Shown one piece after another: positions 27,444 through 27,564 of a stretch of 27,564 nt of DNA. The notes under the pieces were generated by a model. That model did no database searches, was not told the origin of the DNA, and was given only the letters and a program-made list of their open reading frames with translations. Every line of letters begins with the position of its first letter. The stretch's first letter is position 1. The DNA lies in NCBI RefSeq assembly GCF_049651205.1, contig NZ_JBASBR010000009.1:1-27564 (forward strand), in the 5' to 3' direction. The stretch comes from Castellaniella sp049651205 (GTDB lineage Bacteria; Pseudomonadota; Gammaproteobacteria; Burkholderiales; Burkholderiaceae_B). Both the position numbers and the translations under genes were made by a program.

Positions 27444-27564
27444 TTACTTGATGATTTTGGCAACGACGCCGGCGCCCACGGTACGGCCACCTTCGCGGAT
27501 GGCAAAACGCAGACCTTCTTCCATGGCGATCGGCGCAATCAGGCTGACCTTCATGGAGACGTTG
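27444..27564 (-). CDS. tuf: Elongation factor Tu, C-terminal part (cut by window edge)
   Basis: Reading leftward from the window edge gives NVSMKVSLIAPIAMEEGLRF and AIREGGRTVGAGVVAKIIK before TAA, the conserved EF-Tu domain 3 end. Only the last 40 codons are present. This is the tuf copy upstream of tRNA-Trp-secE-nusG; the other copy, at the left edge, follows fusA. The visible parts do not overlap, so their identity cannot be compared here. Confidence 0.97.
   Translation of the reverse strand, partial: NVSMKVSLIAPIAMEEGLRFAIREGGRTVGAGVVAKIIK

Overview
The window looks like a betaproteobacterial chromosome, most likely Burkholderiales and close to Alcaligenaceae/Bordetella. The evidence is the gene order tuf - tRNA-Trp - secE - nusG - rplKAJL - rpoBC followed on the same strand by rpsL - rpsG - fusA - tuf, and the sizes and sequences of RpoB (1370 aa) and RpoC (1420 aa). 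The genus is inferred, not proven.

Layout. Transcription of the core genes runs right to left (minus strand). The right edge holds the last 40 codons of one tuf copy, a terminator-like hairpin, tRNA-Trp(CCA), secE, nusG, rplK, rplA, rplJ, rplL, rpoB and rpoC (27564 down to 15314), closed by a strong intrinsic terminator. The left part holds rpsL, rpsG, fusA and the first 41 codons of a second tuf copy (3300 down to 1). The window is thus bounded by two tuf copies in direct orientation.

Between the two ribosomal blocks lies an approximately 11.7 kb accessory segment (about 3.6-15.25 kb). From right to left it holds aroE (minus), an AcoR-type enhancer-binding regulator (plus), and a divergent minus-strand operon. 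That operon encodes a zinc-type alcohol dehydrogenase, a periplasmic binding protein, two permeases and two different ABC ATPases of the GlpS/GlpT type. It ends tail to tail with a type II dehydroquinase gene (aroQ, plus). A DHA1-type MFS exporter lies divergently from aroQ.

How it may work. The sequence directly upstream of the alcohol dehydrogenase gene contains a near-perfect sigma-54 (-24/-12) promoter, with paired repeat sequences about 100-135 bp further upstream. The adjacent divergent gene encodes the matching activator class (GAF, PAS-like, AAA+, Fis HTH). The simplest reading is a sigma-54-dependent, inducer-responsive system that imports an alcohol or polyol through a binding-protein ABC transporter and oxidises it with the dehydrogenase. 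Classical glycerol genes (glpD, glpK, a GlpU-like small membrane protein) are absent, so the substrate is probably not glycerol. The two ATPases carry complementary defects (one lacks the H-loop histidine, the other the LSGGQ signature), which predicts one canonical and one degenerate ATP site. This module is the most interesting part of the window; the rest is well-conserved core information-processing machinery with the usual leader and attenuator structures.
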